From assembly GCA_947624715.1 (NCBI GenBank), contig CANQLO010000004.1:1-64000 (forward strand): DNA of 64,000 nt, in the 5' to 3' direction. Source of the DNA: an uncultured Clostridia bacterium (lineage in GTDB: Bacteria; Bacillota_A; Clostridia; TANB77; CAG-508). Positions 1 to 9,816 of the stretch are shown piece after piece. Position 1 is the stretch's first letter, and each line of letters opens with the position of its first letter. The notes below the pieces were generated by a model. That model ran no database searches. It was not told where the DNA came from and saw only the letters and a program-made list of their open reading frames with translations. A program made the translations under genes and the position numbers.

Positions 1-87
1 TATCCCATATTATTTTGCTGTTGGTATCCCATATTATTTTGCTGTTGGTATCCCATGTTATTTTGCTGTTGGTATCCTATGTTTCCT
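1..87. repeat. 24-bp coding tandem repeat
   Basis: Three near-perfect 24-bp units (1-24, 25-48, 49-72, differing at one base) and a degenerate fourth from 73 encode the YQQQNNMG repeats of the minus-strand protein. The array continues past the window edge. Because the unit is a multiple of three, copy-number change would keep the frame. Confidence 0.85.
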
Positions 88-262
88 TGTTGCATATTTT
101 GTGGGTTTGTGTAAAAATTCTGATTTGGAATATATTTACTTAATTCTTGTTTTAATCTTTTGTTTTCTTCTTCTAATTGATGAGCTTTTTTACTTTCACT
201 ACAAAAGCAACATATTAAAACTATTATTGTTATTAACATTATTAACATTTTCTTATCACCAT
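1..262 (-). CDS. Membrane-anchored Q/N/G/Y repeat protein, 3' end cut by the window edge
   Basis: Reading leftwards from an ATG at 262 gives an open frame that runs off the window. It starts MVIRKMLIMLITIIVLICCF, a single hydrophobic N-terminal segment (signal anchor or lipoprotein-like, with two cysteines at its end). A short charged coiled-coil-like stretch (ESKKAHQLEEENKRLKQEL) follows, and then at least three 8-residue repeats of YQQQNNMG type. A purine-rich AAAGAAAG lies just upstream of the ATG. No family is recognised. The layout suggests a protein anchored in the membrane with a flexible low-complexity tail outside or inside the cell. The C-terminus is not visible, so the length and any further domain are unknown. 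Confidence 0.6.
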
Positions 263-428
263 ACTTTCTTTAATTTTTATATATAATATATTTTTTACTT
301 TTTCTATTTTCTTTTGATATCTTTCCTCCGCTGAGTGAATAATTTATCGACACACATCATTTTTCCTCAACTCATTGATTTTTCTAGCAATAACTTAATT
401 TTTTATATGTTATTAAATTATCTGTTTT

Positions 429-1448
429 TTAATTCTCATTATTTTTTATGTCTTTTGATTCGATTAAAAGCTCGTCAAAGTCAGAAATATATTTTTCGTC
501 TTGTACAACTCTATATTTCTTATATTCATCTAAGGCTAACTTATTTGCTATTTCTCTTTTTATTTTGCCATTATCCTCTAAAATATTATACTCATTTATT
601 TTCAAGAATACTTCTAGCTTGTCCTTCCATTCTTTCATTGAAATGATTTTACCTAATTTTACTTGTCTTTCTGCATAATCAAGATACATTGAAACTAAAT
701 TATTTAATTCTTCAATTTCTTCTTTATCTAAATAATTTTTTGCAACAGTTACATCTGTTTCAAGTATTTTTCCATCTGGTGCATTTTTCCAAGTAGTTAG
801 CCCCATATTTTTCTTATTACTGTCAACTCTATTATAAATTATTTCAGGAGCTGTCATTCCAGTTATTGCAAAATGTAATTTATTTTGAACATTTTTATAA
901 AATTCTCCTGTCACTTCACTATTTTTATCATAATCATAACTACATTCTTTGAAAATATCAGTAATCTTTTGATAAAACCTTCTCTCACTTGCTCTAATTT
1001 CCTTTATCTTTACAAGTAATTCATCAAAATAGTCTTTTCCAAATTTTGGTCCGTTTTTTAATAGCTCACTATTTAATACAAAGCCCTTTTTTATATACTC
1101 TTTTAAGGTTTTAGTTGCCCATATTCTAAAATCTGTGGCTTCTTTTGAGTTTACTCTATACCCAACTGCTATTATTGCATCTAAACTATAAAAATTTGTA
1201 TTATACTTTTTACCATCATTTGCAGTTATTCGAATTTTTTGAATAACTGTTTCTTCATCTAATTCTTTAGATTTAAAGATTTCTTTTAAATGATAATTGA
1301 TGGTATTTACTTCAACATTAAATAATTCTGCCATAGATTTTTGTGTTAGCCAAAAATCTTCATCATTATATAAAACTTCTACTGATATATTTTCATTGTT
1401 TTGACTTTGATATATGATTAAGTCTTTTAAATTTTCTACATTATTCAA
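429..1448 (-). CDS. RhuM family protein
   Basis: The 339-residue product has the features of the RhuM ('virulence protein') family: an N-terminal winged-helix-like part (FWLTQKSMAELFNVEVNTINYHL), then the conserved IRITANDGKKYNTNFYSLDA and VGYRVNSKEATDFRIWAT segments shared by RhuM and KilA-N/Bro-like DNA-binding proteins, and a helical C-terminal half. Its biochemical role is unknown; members occur in pathogenicity islands and near restriction or defence genes. The start is a TTG with an AGGAGG Shine-Dalgarno sequence about 8 bases upstream; no in-frame ATG fits. It lies 114 bp downstream of a PD-(D/E)XK nuclease gene on the same strand, so the two may be co-transcribed as an accessory or defence pair. 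Confidence 0.8.
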   Translation of the reverse strand: MNNVENLKDLIIYQSQNNENISVEVLYNDEDFWLTQKSMAELFNVEVNTINYHLKEIFKSKELDEETVIQKIRITANDGKKYNTNFYSLDAIIAVGYRVNSKEATDFRIWATKTLKEYIKKGFVLNSELLKNGPKFGKDYFDELLVKIKEIRASERRFYQKITDIFKECSYDYDKNSEVTGEFYKNVQNKLHFAITGMTAPEIIYNRVDSNKKNMGLTTWKNAPDGKILETDVTVAKNYLDKEEIEELNNLVSMYLDYAERQVKLGKIISMKEWKDKLEVFLKINEYNILEDNGKIKREIANKLALDEYKKYRVVQDEKYISDFDELLIESKDIKNNEN

Positions 1449-1562
1449 TAAACATTCCTCCTATTCCATTCATACTTAATAATCCATTATTATGTTGGAT
1501 TATAATCCATTTATTATAATTTACCATATTACATATATAACTTCCAATTATAGTCGTTTCTA

Positions 1563-2618
1563 CTATTTCTTATTTTGTCGTAAATATCTTTCTTCCTCTG
1601 GGCTTTTCCTATTATTTTCTTCTACCATATCACTTATTTCTTTCAATTTTTTCTCTAAAAGTTTTTTATCAATTAATTTTAAAGTATATTGTGATACCAT
1701 TGTTGGTGACATACTTCTACTCATTGCATATTCTACAACTTGTTCATTTTTACCACTGCATAAAATTATTCCTACACTTGGATTTTCATTTTCTTTTTTT
1801 TCTTGCCTATCCAAAGCCTCTAAATAAAAATCCATTTTTGATATATATTCTGGTTGGAAATCTCCTATTTTTAATTCAAATGCTACTAAACAACTTAATG
1901 CTCTATTATAGAATAGTAAATCTATGAAAAAGTCTTGTCCACCAACTTGTACTCTATATTCTTCTCCCACAAAAGTAAAATCTTTTCCTATTTCTAATAT
2001 AAAATCTTTCATATTTGAAATAATTGCTTTTTTTAAGTCTTTTTCTGAATAATTATTTGGTAAGTCTAAAAATTCTAAACTATAAGTATCTAATATTCTT
2101 GTATTTGGATAATCTTCTTCTCCAGTAGCTTTTGTTAAACTTTGATTTGCTTTTCCATCTGAAAGCATATATCTATGAAAGTATCCACTTTCTATTTGTC
2201 TGTTTAATTCTCTTGCAGAGTAATTATTTTTTATACACATTCGTATATAAAATTCTTTTTCTTCCATTGAGTGAGTAGAGCTTAAAATAATCACATTATT
2301 ACTCCAACTCAATTGTGTCAACAGTGTTGACACAATTTCATTATCCTTATAAGTTTCGTAAAATTGTTTCATTCTATAAATTCCACGTCTATTAAATCCT
2401 TTCATTGTTGGATATTCTCTTTTCATAAAGTCTACTAACTTATCTACAATCTTTTCTCCCCAATTAGAATCATTTACTTTTTCACTTATATATTTTCCAA
2501 AGTCCCAATATAAAGAAATAAGTTCTTCGTTTACTTTTTTATAAGCATTATTTCTCCTAGTTTCAATCATCTTTATAATTTCATTAAAATCAAGTTCTAA
2601 ATTATTATTCAATATCAT
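1563..2618 (-). CDS. PD-(D/E)XK nuclease domain protein (YhcG/DUF1016 family)
   Basis: The 351-residue product has the two-part YhcG layout. The N-terminal helical domain (about 10-150) contains YWDFGKYISEKV and GFNRRGIYRMKQFYETY, followed by LSWSNNVIILS. The C-terminal nuclease domain (about 200-320) contains FIDLLFYNRALSCLVAFELK, in which the Asp and the ExK of the PD-(D/E)XK active site are visible. Family members are putative DNases often found beside type I restriction genes or on mobile islands. AAAGGAGG lies just upstream of the ATG with short spacing. It sits directly upstream of the RhuM gene. Substrate and function are unknown. Confidence 0.8.
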   Translation of the reverse strand: MILNNNLELDFNEIIKMIETRRNNAYKKVNEELISLYWDFGKYISEKVNDSNWGEKIVDKLVDFMKREYPTMKGFNRRGIYRMKQFYETYKDNEIVSTLLTQLSWSNNVIILSSTHSMEEKEFYIRMCIKNNYSARELNRQIESGYFHRYMLSDGKANQSLTKATGEEDYPNTRILDTYSLEFLDLPNNYSEKDLKKAIISNMKDFILEIGKDFTFVGEEYRVQVGGQDFFIDLLFYNRALSCLVAFELKIGDFQPEYISKMDFYLEALDRQEKKENENPSVGIILCSGKNEQVVEYAMSRSMSPTMVSQYTLKLIDKKLLEKKLKEISDMVEENNRKSPEEERYLRQNKK

Positions 2619-2735
2619 AATCCTCCTTTAATTAATTTTCATCTGGGGCAGTTGTAAAATTTTTCTTGACAACTTTTTTTGCGATAATTTAATACTACTT
2701 ATATTTTATCATTATATAATGTGTTTTGTTTTCGT

Positions 2736-3302
2736 TTATTCTTTCATATAACTTAATTGCTCTTTTTCAATCTGCTTCTCGTACCTTTCCTCTTCCGAAA
2801 AAATGCACCCACAATACTTTTGCATATAAAGTCCAAGTTCTTTTGCTTTATTGTGTCCTTCCCAAAAGCCTTCTCTAAAATCTCTATACACAAAATCTAT
2901 TCCATATTCTTTTGAAAGCTTTTCCATGTAGCTTTTTATAAATTCATGATTTTGGTAAATGCTATATAAAAGAGTAGTTGATACTGCATCATAACCGTTT
3001 TCTTTTGCATATTCAAAAGTTCTTTTTAATCTTACTGGATAGCAATAATTTATGCATCTTGCTTTTAAATCTTTTACCGCTTCTTTGCAAAATTCGTCTA
3101 ATCCGTAATTTTCTTCAAAAATTGCGTTTACGTTTATACTCTTCGTATATTCTTTTAAACAATCTCTCCTAGCTCTATATTCTGTGTATGGGTGTATGTT
3201 TGGGTTGAACCAATATACAGTTGGTTCAATTTTCTCTTCTCTTAATTTGTCTATACAATATACACTACAAGGTGCACAACAAGTATGTAATAATAATTTC
3301 AT
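2736..3302 (-). CDS. queH: Epoxyqueuosine reductase QueH
   Basis: The 188-residue protein begins MKLLLHTCCAPCSVYCIDKL, the CCAPC motif of QueH (formerly DUF208), the non-cobalamin enzyme that reduces epoxyqueuosine to queuosine in tRNA. Further cysteines lie in the RCINYC segment and in the C-terminal YCGCIFSEEE segment; together these form the metal/iron-sulfur sites known for the family. Length matches typical members (about 180-210). An AAAAGGAG Shine-Dalgarno sequence precedes the ATG. It follows ruvB on the same strand after about 50 bp. Other queuosine genes are not in the window. Confidence 0.9.
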   Translation of the reverse strand: MKLLLHTCCAPCSVYCIDKLREEKIEPTVYWFNPNIHPYTEYRARRDCLKEYTKSINVNAIFEENYGLDEFCKEAVKDLKARCINYCYPVRLKRTFEYAKENGYDAVSTTLLYSIYQNHEFIKSYMEKLSKEYGIDFVYRDFREGFWEGHNKAKELGLYMQKYCGCIFSEEERYEKQIEKEQLSYMKE

Positions 3303-3350
3303 CTAATCTCCTTTTTCTACTATTTATTAAATAGCTTCAATTTCAACTTT

Positions 3351-4397
3351 TTATTCAATTCCTATTTGGTTATTATATCTTTTATTTGTTTCTTTTTCTG
3401 GCAAACTTATTCCTAAATGTTTGTATGCTGCTGGAAGTGCTATTCTTCCCCTAGTCGTTCTTGCTACAAATCCAATTTGTATTAAATATGGTTCATAAAC
3501 ATCTTCTATTGTAGAAACTTCTTCTCCTAATGATGTTGCTAAACTATCAACTCCAACAGGTCTTCCTTGATATTTGTTTATCAGTGTATCTAACAATCTT
3601 TTATCAATAGAGTCTAAGCCAATGTCATCTATTTCTAGCTTATTAAGAGATATTTTGGCTAAATCTAAGTTAATATCTCCATTTCCTAATACTGATGCAT
3701 AATCTCTAACACGTTTTAATAACCTGTTTGCAATTCTTGGTGTTCCTCTTGACCTTTTTGCTATCTCCATAGCTGCTTCTTCATCAATATTTATATTTAA
3801 AATGCTTGCAGATCTTTTTATAATTGTTTTTAAATCTTCTGGTTCGTATAATTCTAGCCTTTCTACAATACCAAATCTATCCCTTAATGGTGTTGTTAAT
3901 GAACCTGCCTTGGTTGTTGCTCCTATTAATGTAAATTTAGGTAAGTCCAGTCTTATTGATTTTGCTGTTGGTCCTTTTCCAATAATAATATCTAATGTAA
4001 AATCTTCTAAGGCTGGATACAATATCTCTTCAACATTTTTATTTAGTCTGTGTATTTCGTCTATAAAAAGAACATCAAATTCTGATAAGTTGGTGAGTAA
4101 TGCAGCTAAGTCACCAGCTTTCTCTATTGCAGGACCTGATGTTATTTTTATTTTTGAATTCATTTCGTTTGAAATTATGTTTGCTAATGTTGTTTTTCCA
4201 AGTCCAGGAGGTCCATATAGCAAAACATGGTCAAGAGGCTCGCGTCTAATTTTCGCGGCCTCTATGTATACTTTCATATTTTCTTTTACCTTTGTTTGAC
4301 CAATATAATCTTTTAAAAACTTTGGTCTTAAAACATTTTCTTGTTTTTCTTCTACTTCATTTTCTAGACTTGGATTAATTAAATCATTCTTCTCCAT
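3351..4397 (-). CDS. ruvB: Holliday junction branch migration helicase RuvB
   Basis: This is the AAA+ motor of the RuvABC Holliday-junction machine. Visible motifs are the conserved [12 protein letters not shown] start region, Walker [10 protein letters not shown], Walker [10 protein letters not shown], sensor [10 protein letters not shown], the RDRFGI arginine-finger segment, and the C-terminal winged helix ending near [14 protein letters not shown] chose the ATG at 4397 because GGAG lies 7 bases upstream; ATGs at 4403 and 4412 are possible but lack a good ribosome site. The gene overlaps the end of the upstream wecA-like gene by 14 bases, suggesting translational coupling. ruvA is not adjacent. 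Confidence 0.95.
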   Translation of the reverse strand: MEKNDLINPSLENEVEEKQENVLRPKFLKDYIGQTKVKENMKVYIEAAKIRREPLDHVLLYGPPGLGKTTLANIISNEMNSKIKITSGPAIEKAGDLAALLTNLSEFDVLFIDEIHRLNKNVEEILYPALEDFTLDIIIGKGPTAKSIRLDLPKFTLIGATTKAGSLTTPLRDRFGIVERLELYEPEDLKTIIKRSASILNINIDEEAAMEIAKRSRGTPRIANRLLKRVRDYASVLGNGDINLDLAKISLNKLEIDDIGLDSIDKRLLDTLINKYQGRPVGVDSLATSLGEEVSTIEDVYEPYLIQIGFVARTTRGRIALPAAYKHLGISLPEKETNKRYNNQIGIE

Positions 4398-5514
4398 CTT
4401 CATTCTCCACATTTTTTTCTTCTAGCAACATTTCTTTTCTTTTATTTTGTTTTAATATTTCTCTATTATATTTTTTTATTTGCTTACTTCCTAGGCCTAA
4501 AATTGCAGCTATTATAATTACTAATGATAATGCTTTCCATATACCATCATTAATTAAAATTACTGTAAATAGTCCTATTGATGCACTTATACAATATAAA
4601 ATATATACTGCTTGTTTTTGAGTATATCCATGTTTCATTAATCTATGATGTAAATGTCCTTTATCTGCACTAAATACAGCTTTGAATGATTTTCCTTTAA
4701 CAATTCTTCTAATTATTGCAAATAATGTATCAAATATTGGAAGTCCTAATATTAATACTGGAGCAATTAAAACAACTAATGTGACTGTTTTTGCAACTCC
4801 TAAAATTGCTATAACTGACATTGAGAATCCTAAAAATTGTGCTCCAACATCTCCTATAAATGTTTTTGCTGGATTTGCATTATATGGTAAAAATCCTAAT
4901 ATTGCACCTGCTAGTGCTGTTATTAAGACTATTGAAATTATTGGTGAACCATTTGTTGCAAATATAAGTAATAAGAATATACATGAAATCAGAGTAATTC
5001 CTGATGATAACCCATCTAGTCCATCTATTAGATTTATTGCATTTGTAATTCCAACTATCCATCCAACTGTTAGTATAAAGCTAATTGGTTCTGGTAATAT
5101 CCAACCACTTATATCTTCTATTCTTATTCCAAAAGAGTAAATTATAATTGCAGATATAACTTGTGCTAATAGTTTCTGTATTGGTTTTAAGTTTTTAATA
5201 TCATCCCAAAAAGCAAATATACCCAAAAAGATTATTCCTATTAGAAATCCTAAAAGTTTAGATTTATAATTTTCTGTATCATTTAAGTCGAGCTTGCCTT
5301 CTATTGACATTGATATTACTAAATACAGTGCTGATACAATAAATCCAGATATAACTGCTAGTCCACCTATTCTAGGCATTGGTTTTTTATTTACTCTCCT
5401 GTCTTCTGGCATATCTATAGCACCCACTTTTTTAGCGAGCTTAATAGTATAAGGTGTAACAACAAAAGAAGTTATACAAGCTAATAAAAATGCAATTGCA
5501 ATATCTCCCCACAT
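4384..5514 (-). CDS. Undecaprenyl-phosphate sugar-1-phosphate transferase (WecA/TagO/MraY family)
   Basis: This polytopic membrane enzyme should transfer a HexNAc-1-phosphate from a UDP-sugar to undecaprenyl phosphate, the first step of a teichoic acid or polysaccharide chain. About ten hydrophobic segments are visible. The family signatures are the cytosolic [12 protein letters not shown] metal-binding loop, the [11 protein letters not shown] segment and the histidine-rich [11 protein letters not shown] loop, which is the WecA/TagO rather than the MraY form. The ATG at 5514 has GGAGGG 7 bases upstream and is preferred over one at 5529. It lies at the downstream end of the glycosyltransferase cluster, which fits an initiating role, and overlaps ruvB. 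Confidence 0.88.
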   Translation of the reverse strand: MWGDIAIAFLLACITSFVVTPYTIKLAKKVGAIDMPEDRRVNKKPMPRIGGLAVISGFIVSALYLVISMSIEGKLDLNDTENYKSKLLGFLIGIIFLGIFAFWDDIKNLKPIQKLLAQVISAIIIYSFGIRIEDISGWILPEPISFILTVGWIVGITNAINLIDGLDGLSSGITLISCIFLLLIFATNGSPIISIVLITALAGAILGFLPYNANPAKTFIGDVGAQFLGFSMSVIAILGVAKTVTLVVLIAPVLILGLPIFDTLFAIIRRIVKGKSFKAVFSADKGHLHHRLMKHGYTQKQAVYILYCISASIGLFTVILINDGIWKALSLVIIIAAILGLGSKQIKKYNREILKQNKRKEMLLEEKNVENEDGEE

Positions 5515-5632
5515 GATTTTTCCCTCCATTATTATTCTACATTTAATATTTATATAATTATTTGCATAAAGTTACTATTTAAGATACGTGAATATAGTTG
5601 TACTGTATAAAGCGAAAAAATTTGTAAACTGC

Positions 5633-6577
5633 TTATTCATTTGTTTCTCTTTTTCCATTATACTCTTTAATTAAATATAAAGGTCTATTTTTTGTTTCAT
5701 TAAATATTCTTCCTAGATATTCTCCTACAATTCCAAATAAAAGTATCTGTATTCCTGAGAAAAATAGTACTAAAAGAATTATTGCCTGAAAAGCTTGAAT
5801 TACAACTCCTTCTATGCAACATTTTGCTATTACATATATAAAGTATATAAATAATGCCATAAATGTTGGTATTGCAATATATGTAGATATTCTAAGTGGT
5901 GATGTCGTAAAAGATGTTATTCCATCTATAGCAAGATTAACTAATTTTCTATAATTCCATTTAGTCTTTCCTGCAATTCTTGGATCCCTATTATAATAAA
6001 TAGCCTTTTTGTTGTAACCTATCCAACTAAACATACTTTTTGAACATCTTTGAGATTCTCTCATTTTTTTCAAAGCATTAACACATCTTCTATCTAGTAA
6101 TCTAAAATCTCCTGTGTCTTTTTGAATCTCAACATTTGTTAATGTCTGAAGTAATCTATAATACATTTTAGATGTTATTTTTTTAAGCCAAGTCTCACCT
6201 TTTCTAGATTTTCTTTGTGCATAAACATCATCATATCCTTGTTCCCAATATTCAATCATTTTAGGAATTAACTCTGGTGGATCTTGAAGATCTGCGTCCA
6301 TAAATATTACAGCATCACCTTTTGCATAATCAAGTCCTGCTATCATAGCTGTTTCTTTTCCAAAATTTCTTGAGAAGTCAACATATGAAATTCTATTATC
6401 TTTTTCTCTATATTCTTTTATTAAATCAATTGTTTTATCTTTTGATCCATCATTTACAAAAAGAATCTCAAATTCATAATTTTCTATGCTATTTATTAAT
6501 TTTTCTATTCTTTCGTATAAAAAGGGTAATGAATCTTCTTCATTATATGCTGGAATAATTATTGTAATTTTTTTCAT
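5633..6577 (-). CDS. GT2 polyprenyl-phosphate glycosyltransferase (GtrB/DPM1-like)
   Basis: The 314-residue product has an N-terminal GT-A domain (ITIIIPAYNEEDSLPFLYERI, VNDGSKD, VIFMDADLQDPPELIPKMIEYW) and two C-terminal membrane segments followed by GEYLGRIFNETKNRPLY. This is the layout of GtrB/DPM1-type enzymes that load a sugar onto a polyprenyl phosphate. The DAD and QDP motifs for nucleotide-sugar and metal binding are intact. It lies about 100 bp downstream of a GT-C transferase that could use its lipid-linked sugar. A second GT2/GT-C pair occurs just upstream in the cluster. Confidence 0.88.
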   Translation of the reverse strand: MKKITIIIPAYNEEDSLPFLYERIEKLINSIENYEFEILFVNDGSKDKTIDLIKEYREKDNRISYVDFSRNFGKETAMIAGLDYAKGDAVIFMDADLQDPPELIPKMIEYWEQGYDDVYAQRKSRKGETWLKKITSKMYYRLLQTLTNVEIQKDTGDFRLLDRRCVNALKKMRESQRCSKSMFSWIGYNKKAIYYNRDPRIAGKTKWNYRKLVNLAIDGITSFTTSPLRISTYIAIPTFMALFIYFIYVIAKCCIEGVVIQAFQAIILLVLFFSGIQILLFGIVGEYLGRIFNETKNRPLYLIKEYNGKRETNE

Positions 6578-6677
6578 TATTATTATCTCATGTTAGTTTT
6601 AACTCTAACATTTCCTCCTTTCTAATAATTTATATTTTACATTCTAAAATACGGCTTATGACTTCTTAAAAATATAC

Positions 6678-8228
6678 CTATTCTGTTTTCTTTCTTTTTA
6701 ATAATTTTTTTATATTAAATTTTGCTTTATTTATTTCAATTGCTGCAATTGGCATAAGAACAACAATATATGGAATGATATATCTTGACTTTGCTTCCCA
6801 TATTACATGGAACAAAAATCCACCAATAAATATTGTAAGAAGCAATATGAGTTCATTAGATAAATTTTTTCTATTTTGTATTAATACAATTATACTACAC
6901 CCAAATATTATAAACATCAATGCTTTTTGATATAAAATTTGTAAAAATTCTAAATCAGTTAAACCTTGATTTTTTCCATCATATACTATTTTACCATTTT
7001 CATCCATTACAATTCTATTACGTATTGAAGAATGTGCATTTTCTGTCCACATTGAGCATAATTTTATTAAATAAAATTTAAATGTATATGAAGGATTATT
7101 TTTAAAATAATTTAATCTTTCTTTTATTAAACTTATATATTTTTCATTTGCATTATCTATATCATGATAAGCGTAATCTGCGTATTTGTATGAATACCAA
7201 CCTGCTGAGTAATCTGATTCGGTCATTCCCATATAAAAGTATCCCGTTTTAGGAAAACTCTTATTTTTATCAAGTCCTTCTTTTGATAAAAAATAATTTT
7301 TTACTAATGTTGCAGGCATAAGAGTTAACACTGCAAAACACATTATTGCTACTATCTTTGTCAAAATTATTTTAGCTTTTTCCTTGCTACTTATTAAATC
7401 TAAAAATAAATATATCATTATAGCTAAAATAAATATTAAACTATTCATTCTAAGCATATAAGACAATGCCATTGAAATTATTGAAAATATCAGATACTTC
7501 CATTTTCTTTCTCCACAATATCTCATAATAAAATATGTTCCTAGCATTGCTAGCCCTAGTCCTGAAAAATCTCCATAAACAAAAGTTACCAATAATGGAA
7601 TTGATACAAATGTTAAAATAAGTGTGACTGCTAAATATTTATTTACAGAGTATTTTTTAGACAATTCCTTGCACATCATAAATATTGATATTACAGTAAT
7701 AACATTACCTACAATGTTGAGATATTCTATAATAAGAAAATCTGTTGAATTAAGAATTCTAAAAATAAGGCTCCATATAAATGCTAACGTAAATTGTTGT
7801 TGATAACGTTCTATATAGATTCTATTTATAACTGCTCCTTGATATGTTGTACCTGTATCTAAAAACTCTCCTATATTACCTTCATTAATTGCAATTGCTA
7901 GGCCATATGTAGTTTTTTGATCTGCAGATGGTTTTACGCTGTAATTTTTTATTAAAAATACTTGAACAACTACGTATACATATATTAATATTCCAAAAAT
8001 AATATATTTCTTTTTTATTTTATTAGATTTTAACTTTAGTTTTTTGCATATTATTAGTATTGCTAATGAGATTAGAATTGAAGATGCTAAGTATATAAAA
8101 GTATTTTGATTTACAACTACAACTTCATTCTTTTTCATATTAGATGTATATATTAAATTTAGAGCTAAAACAATAATTAAAAGTATTAAACCAATAATGT
8201 AAATAATTTTCTTTAAAACTTTATTCAT
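6678..8228 (-). CDS. GT-C (GT39-like) membrane glycosyltransferase, intact copy
   Basis: The 516-residue polytopic protein has about eleven hydrophobic segments, an acidic residue in the first large outer loop (SADQKTTYGLA) and a C-terminal outer loop, as in ArnT/PMT-like GT-C enzymes that move a sugar from a polyprenyl-phosphate donor on the outer face of the membrane. The neighbouring protein at 8259-9804 shares long identical blocks (for example NKVLKKIIY and LIYTSNM at the N-terminus), so the pair arose by tandem duplication. This copy reads ...DYSAGWYSYKYADY... without interruption exactly where its paralogue carries the CGG frameshift. AGAGG precedes the ATG. Confidence 0.75.
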   Translation of the reverse strand: MNKVLKKIIYIIGLILLIIVLALNLIYTSNMKKNEVVVVNQNTFIYLASSILISLAILIICKKLKLKSNKIKKKYIIFGILIYVYVVVQVFLIKNYSVKPSADQKTTYGLAIAINEGNIGEFLDTGTTYQGAVINRIYIERYQQQFTLAFIWSLIFRILNSTDFLIIEYLNIVGNVITVISIFMMCKELSKKYSVNKYLAVTLILTFVSIPLLVTFVYGDFSGLGLAMLGTYFIMRYCGERKWKYLIFSIISMALSYMLRMNSLIFILAIMIYLFLDLISSKEKAKIILTKIVAIMCFAVLTLMPATLVKNYFLSKEGLDKNKSFPKTGYFYMGMTESDYSAGWYSYKYADYAYHDIDNANEKYISLIKERLNYFKNNPSYTFKFYLIKLCSMWTENAHSSIRNRIVMDENGKIVYDGKNQGLTDLEFLQILYQKALMFIIFGCSIIVLIQNRKNLSNELILLLTIFIGGFLFHVIWEAKSRYIIPYIVVLMPIAAIEINKAKFNIKKLLKRKKTE

Positions 8229-8258
8229 TAATTACCTCTTCTTATCAGCTAATTTATT

Positions 8259-9804
8259 TTAGTTTTTTTCTTTTAATTTTTTTCTTATTTTAAAACTAAT
8301 TTTATTTATTACTATAGATGCAATTGGCATAATTGTAACAATATATGGAATAACATATCTTGACTTTGCCTCTAATAATATATGAAGTAAAAATCCTCCA
8401 ATAAATATTGTAATAAGCAATATAAGCTCATTAGATAAATTTCTTCTATTCTGTATTAATACAATTATACTACATCCAAATATTACAAACATCAATGCTT
8501 TTTGATATAAAATCATAAAAACTTCCAAATTAGTTAAGCCTTGATTTGGTCCATCATACACAATTTCTAAGTTTTCATTAAATTTAACTTTATTACGTAT
8601 TGAAGAATGTGCATTTTCTGTCCACATTGAGCATAATTTTATTAAATAGAATTTAAATGCATATGAAGGATTATTTTTAAAATAATTTAATCTTTCTTTA
8701 ATTAAATTTATGTATTTTTCATTTGCATTATCTATATCGTGATAACCATAATCTGCATTTTTAAACGAATACCAACCGTGGTGCATAAACAGATTCAGAC
8801 ATTCCTGTTAAAAAATATCCTGTCTTAGGAAAACTCTTACTTCCATCTAGTCCTATTTTATTTATATAATACTGTTTTACTAGTATTGTTGGTAAAAATG
8901 TTAATATTATGAAACATATTATTGCTGTTATTTTTGTTAATATTACTTTAGACTGTTCTTTATTACTTATTAAGTCTAAAAATAGATATATTACTATAGC
9001 TATAATATATATCAAATTATTCATTCTTACCATATAAGAAATAGCTATTGAGATAATTGAAAATATTAGATACCTCCATTTTCTCTCACTACAATACTTC
9101 ATAATAAAATATGTTCCTAGCATTGCTAATGCTAATCCTGAAAAATCTCCATAAACAAAAGTTACTAATAACGGAATTGATACGAATGTTAAAATAAGTG
9201 TGACTGCTAGATATTTATTTACGGAGTATTTTTTAGACAATTCCTTACAAATCAGAAATACTGATACTGCTGTAATAACATTACATAGAATATTGAGATA
9301 TTGTATAATATAATAACTTGTACAATTAAATAACCTAAAAATGATACTCCAGATAAATGCTAGAGGAATCTGCTGTTGATATCGTTCTACATAGATTCTG
9401 TTTTCTAAATTACCTGCATATGTTGTACCATTATCTAAGAATTCCTCAATACTATTGTTTGTCATAGCAACTGCTAAATCGTAGGTTGTTTTTTGGTCTG
9501 CTCCCGGACTTGAATTGTTATATTTAATTATAAGTATTTGCGCAAATGCATAAATATAGATTGCTATTCCCAATAGAATATATTTTCCTTTTATTTTTTT
9601 AGAATTCTCATTTAAAAATCCACACATTATAAATATTACTATTGAAACTAAGATTGCAGATATTAAGAAAAATAAATTATTGTTTTTCACAATTACTATT
9701 TCAAGTTTTTGCATATTTGATGTATATATAAGATTTAATGCTAGTACAATTATTAAAAAAGTTAATCCAATTACATAAATAATTTTCTTTAAAACTTTAT
9801 TCAT
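8259..9804 (-). CDS. GT-C (GT39-like) membrane glycosyltransferase interrupted by a CGG +1 frameshift
   Basis: Two reading frames together encode one protein of about 514 residues, matching the 516-residue paralogue at 6678-8228 along its length. The first frame (9804 to 8779) ends ...SESVYAP, then CGG at 8778-8776, and meets a stop four codons later (8763-8761). If the C at 8778 is skipped, reading continues GGT TGG TAT TCG TTT to the stop at 8259, giving ...YAP-GWYSFKNADYGYHD, which aligns with ...YSA-GWYSYKYADYAYHD in the paralogue. The ATG at 8786 that could start the second half is internal (reading MHHGW) with no ribosome site. It is either a pseudogene or made by +1 frameshifting; four other genes in the window carry the same lesion. 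Confidence 0.75.
8776..8778 (-). other. CGG +1 frameshift site in the GT-C gene
   Basis: Minus-strand context is GCA CCA C GGT TGG: codons for A and P, the extra C, then G and W in the +1 frame. The intact paralogue has S-A-G-W here, so exactly one base is extra. Confidence 0.75.
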
Positions 9805-9816
9805 TAGTTACCTCTT

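Noticed and set aside
1..87. CRISPR array
   Set aside because: The repeats are contiguous, without spacers, and in frame with a coding sequence.
2640..2735. Terminator after queH
   Set aside because: A weak GTTGT/ACAAC hairpin exists, but its T-run lies on the plus strand, where no gene ends.
8259..8786. Second half of the GT-C gene as an independent gene starting at 8786
   Set aside because: The start is inside the conserved region, has no ribosome site, and its first residues (MHH) do not align with the paralogue until the glycine.
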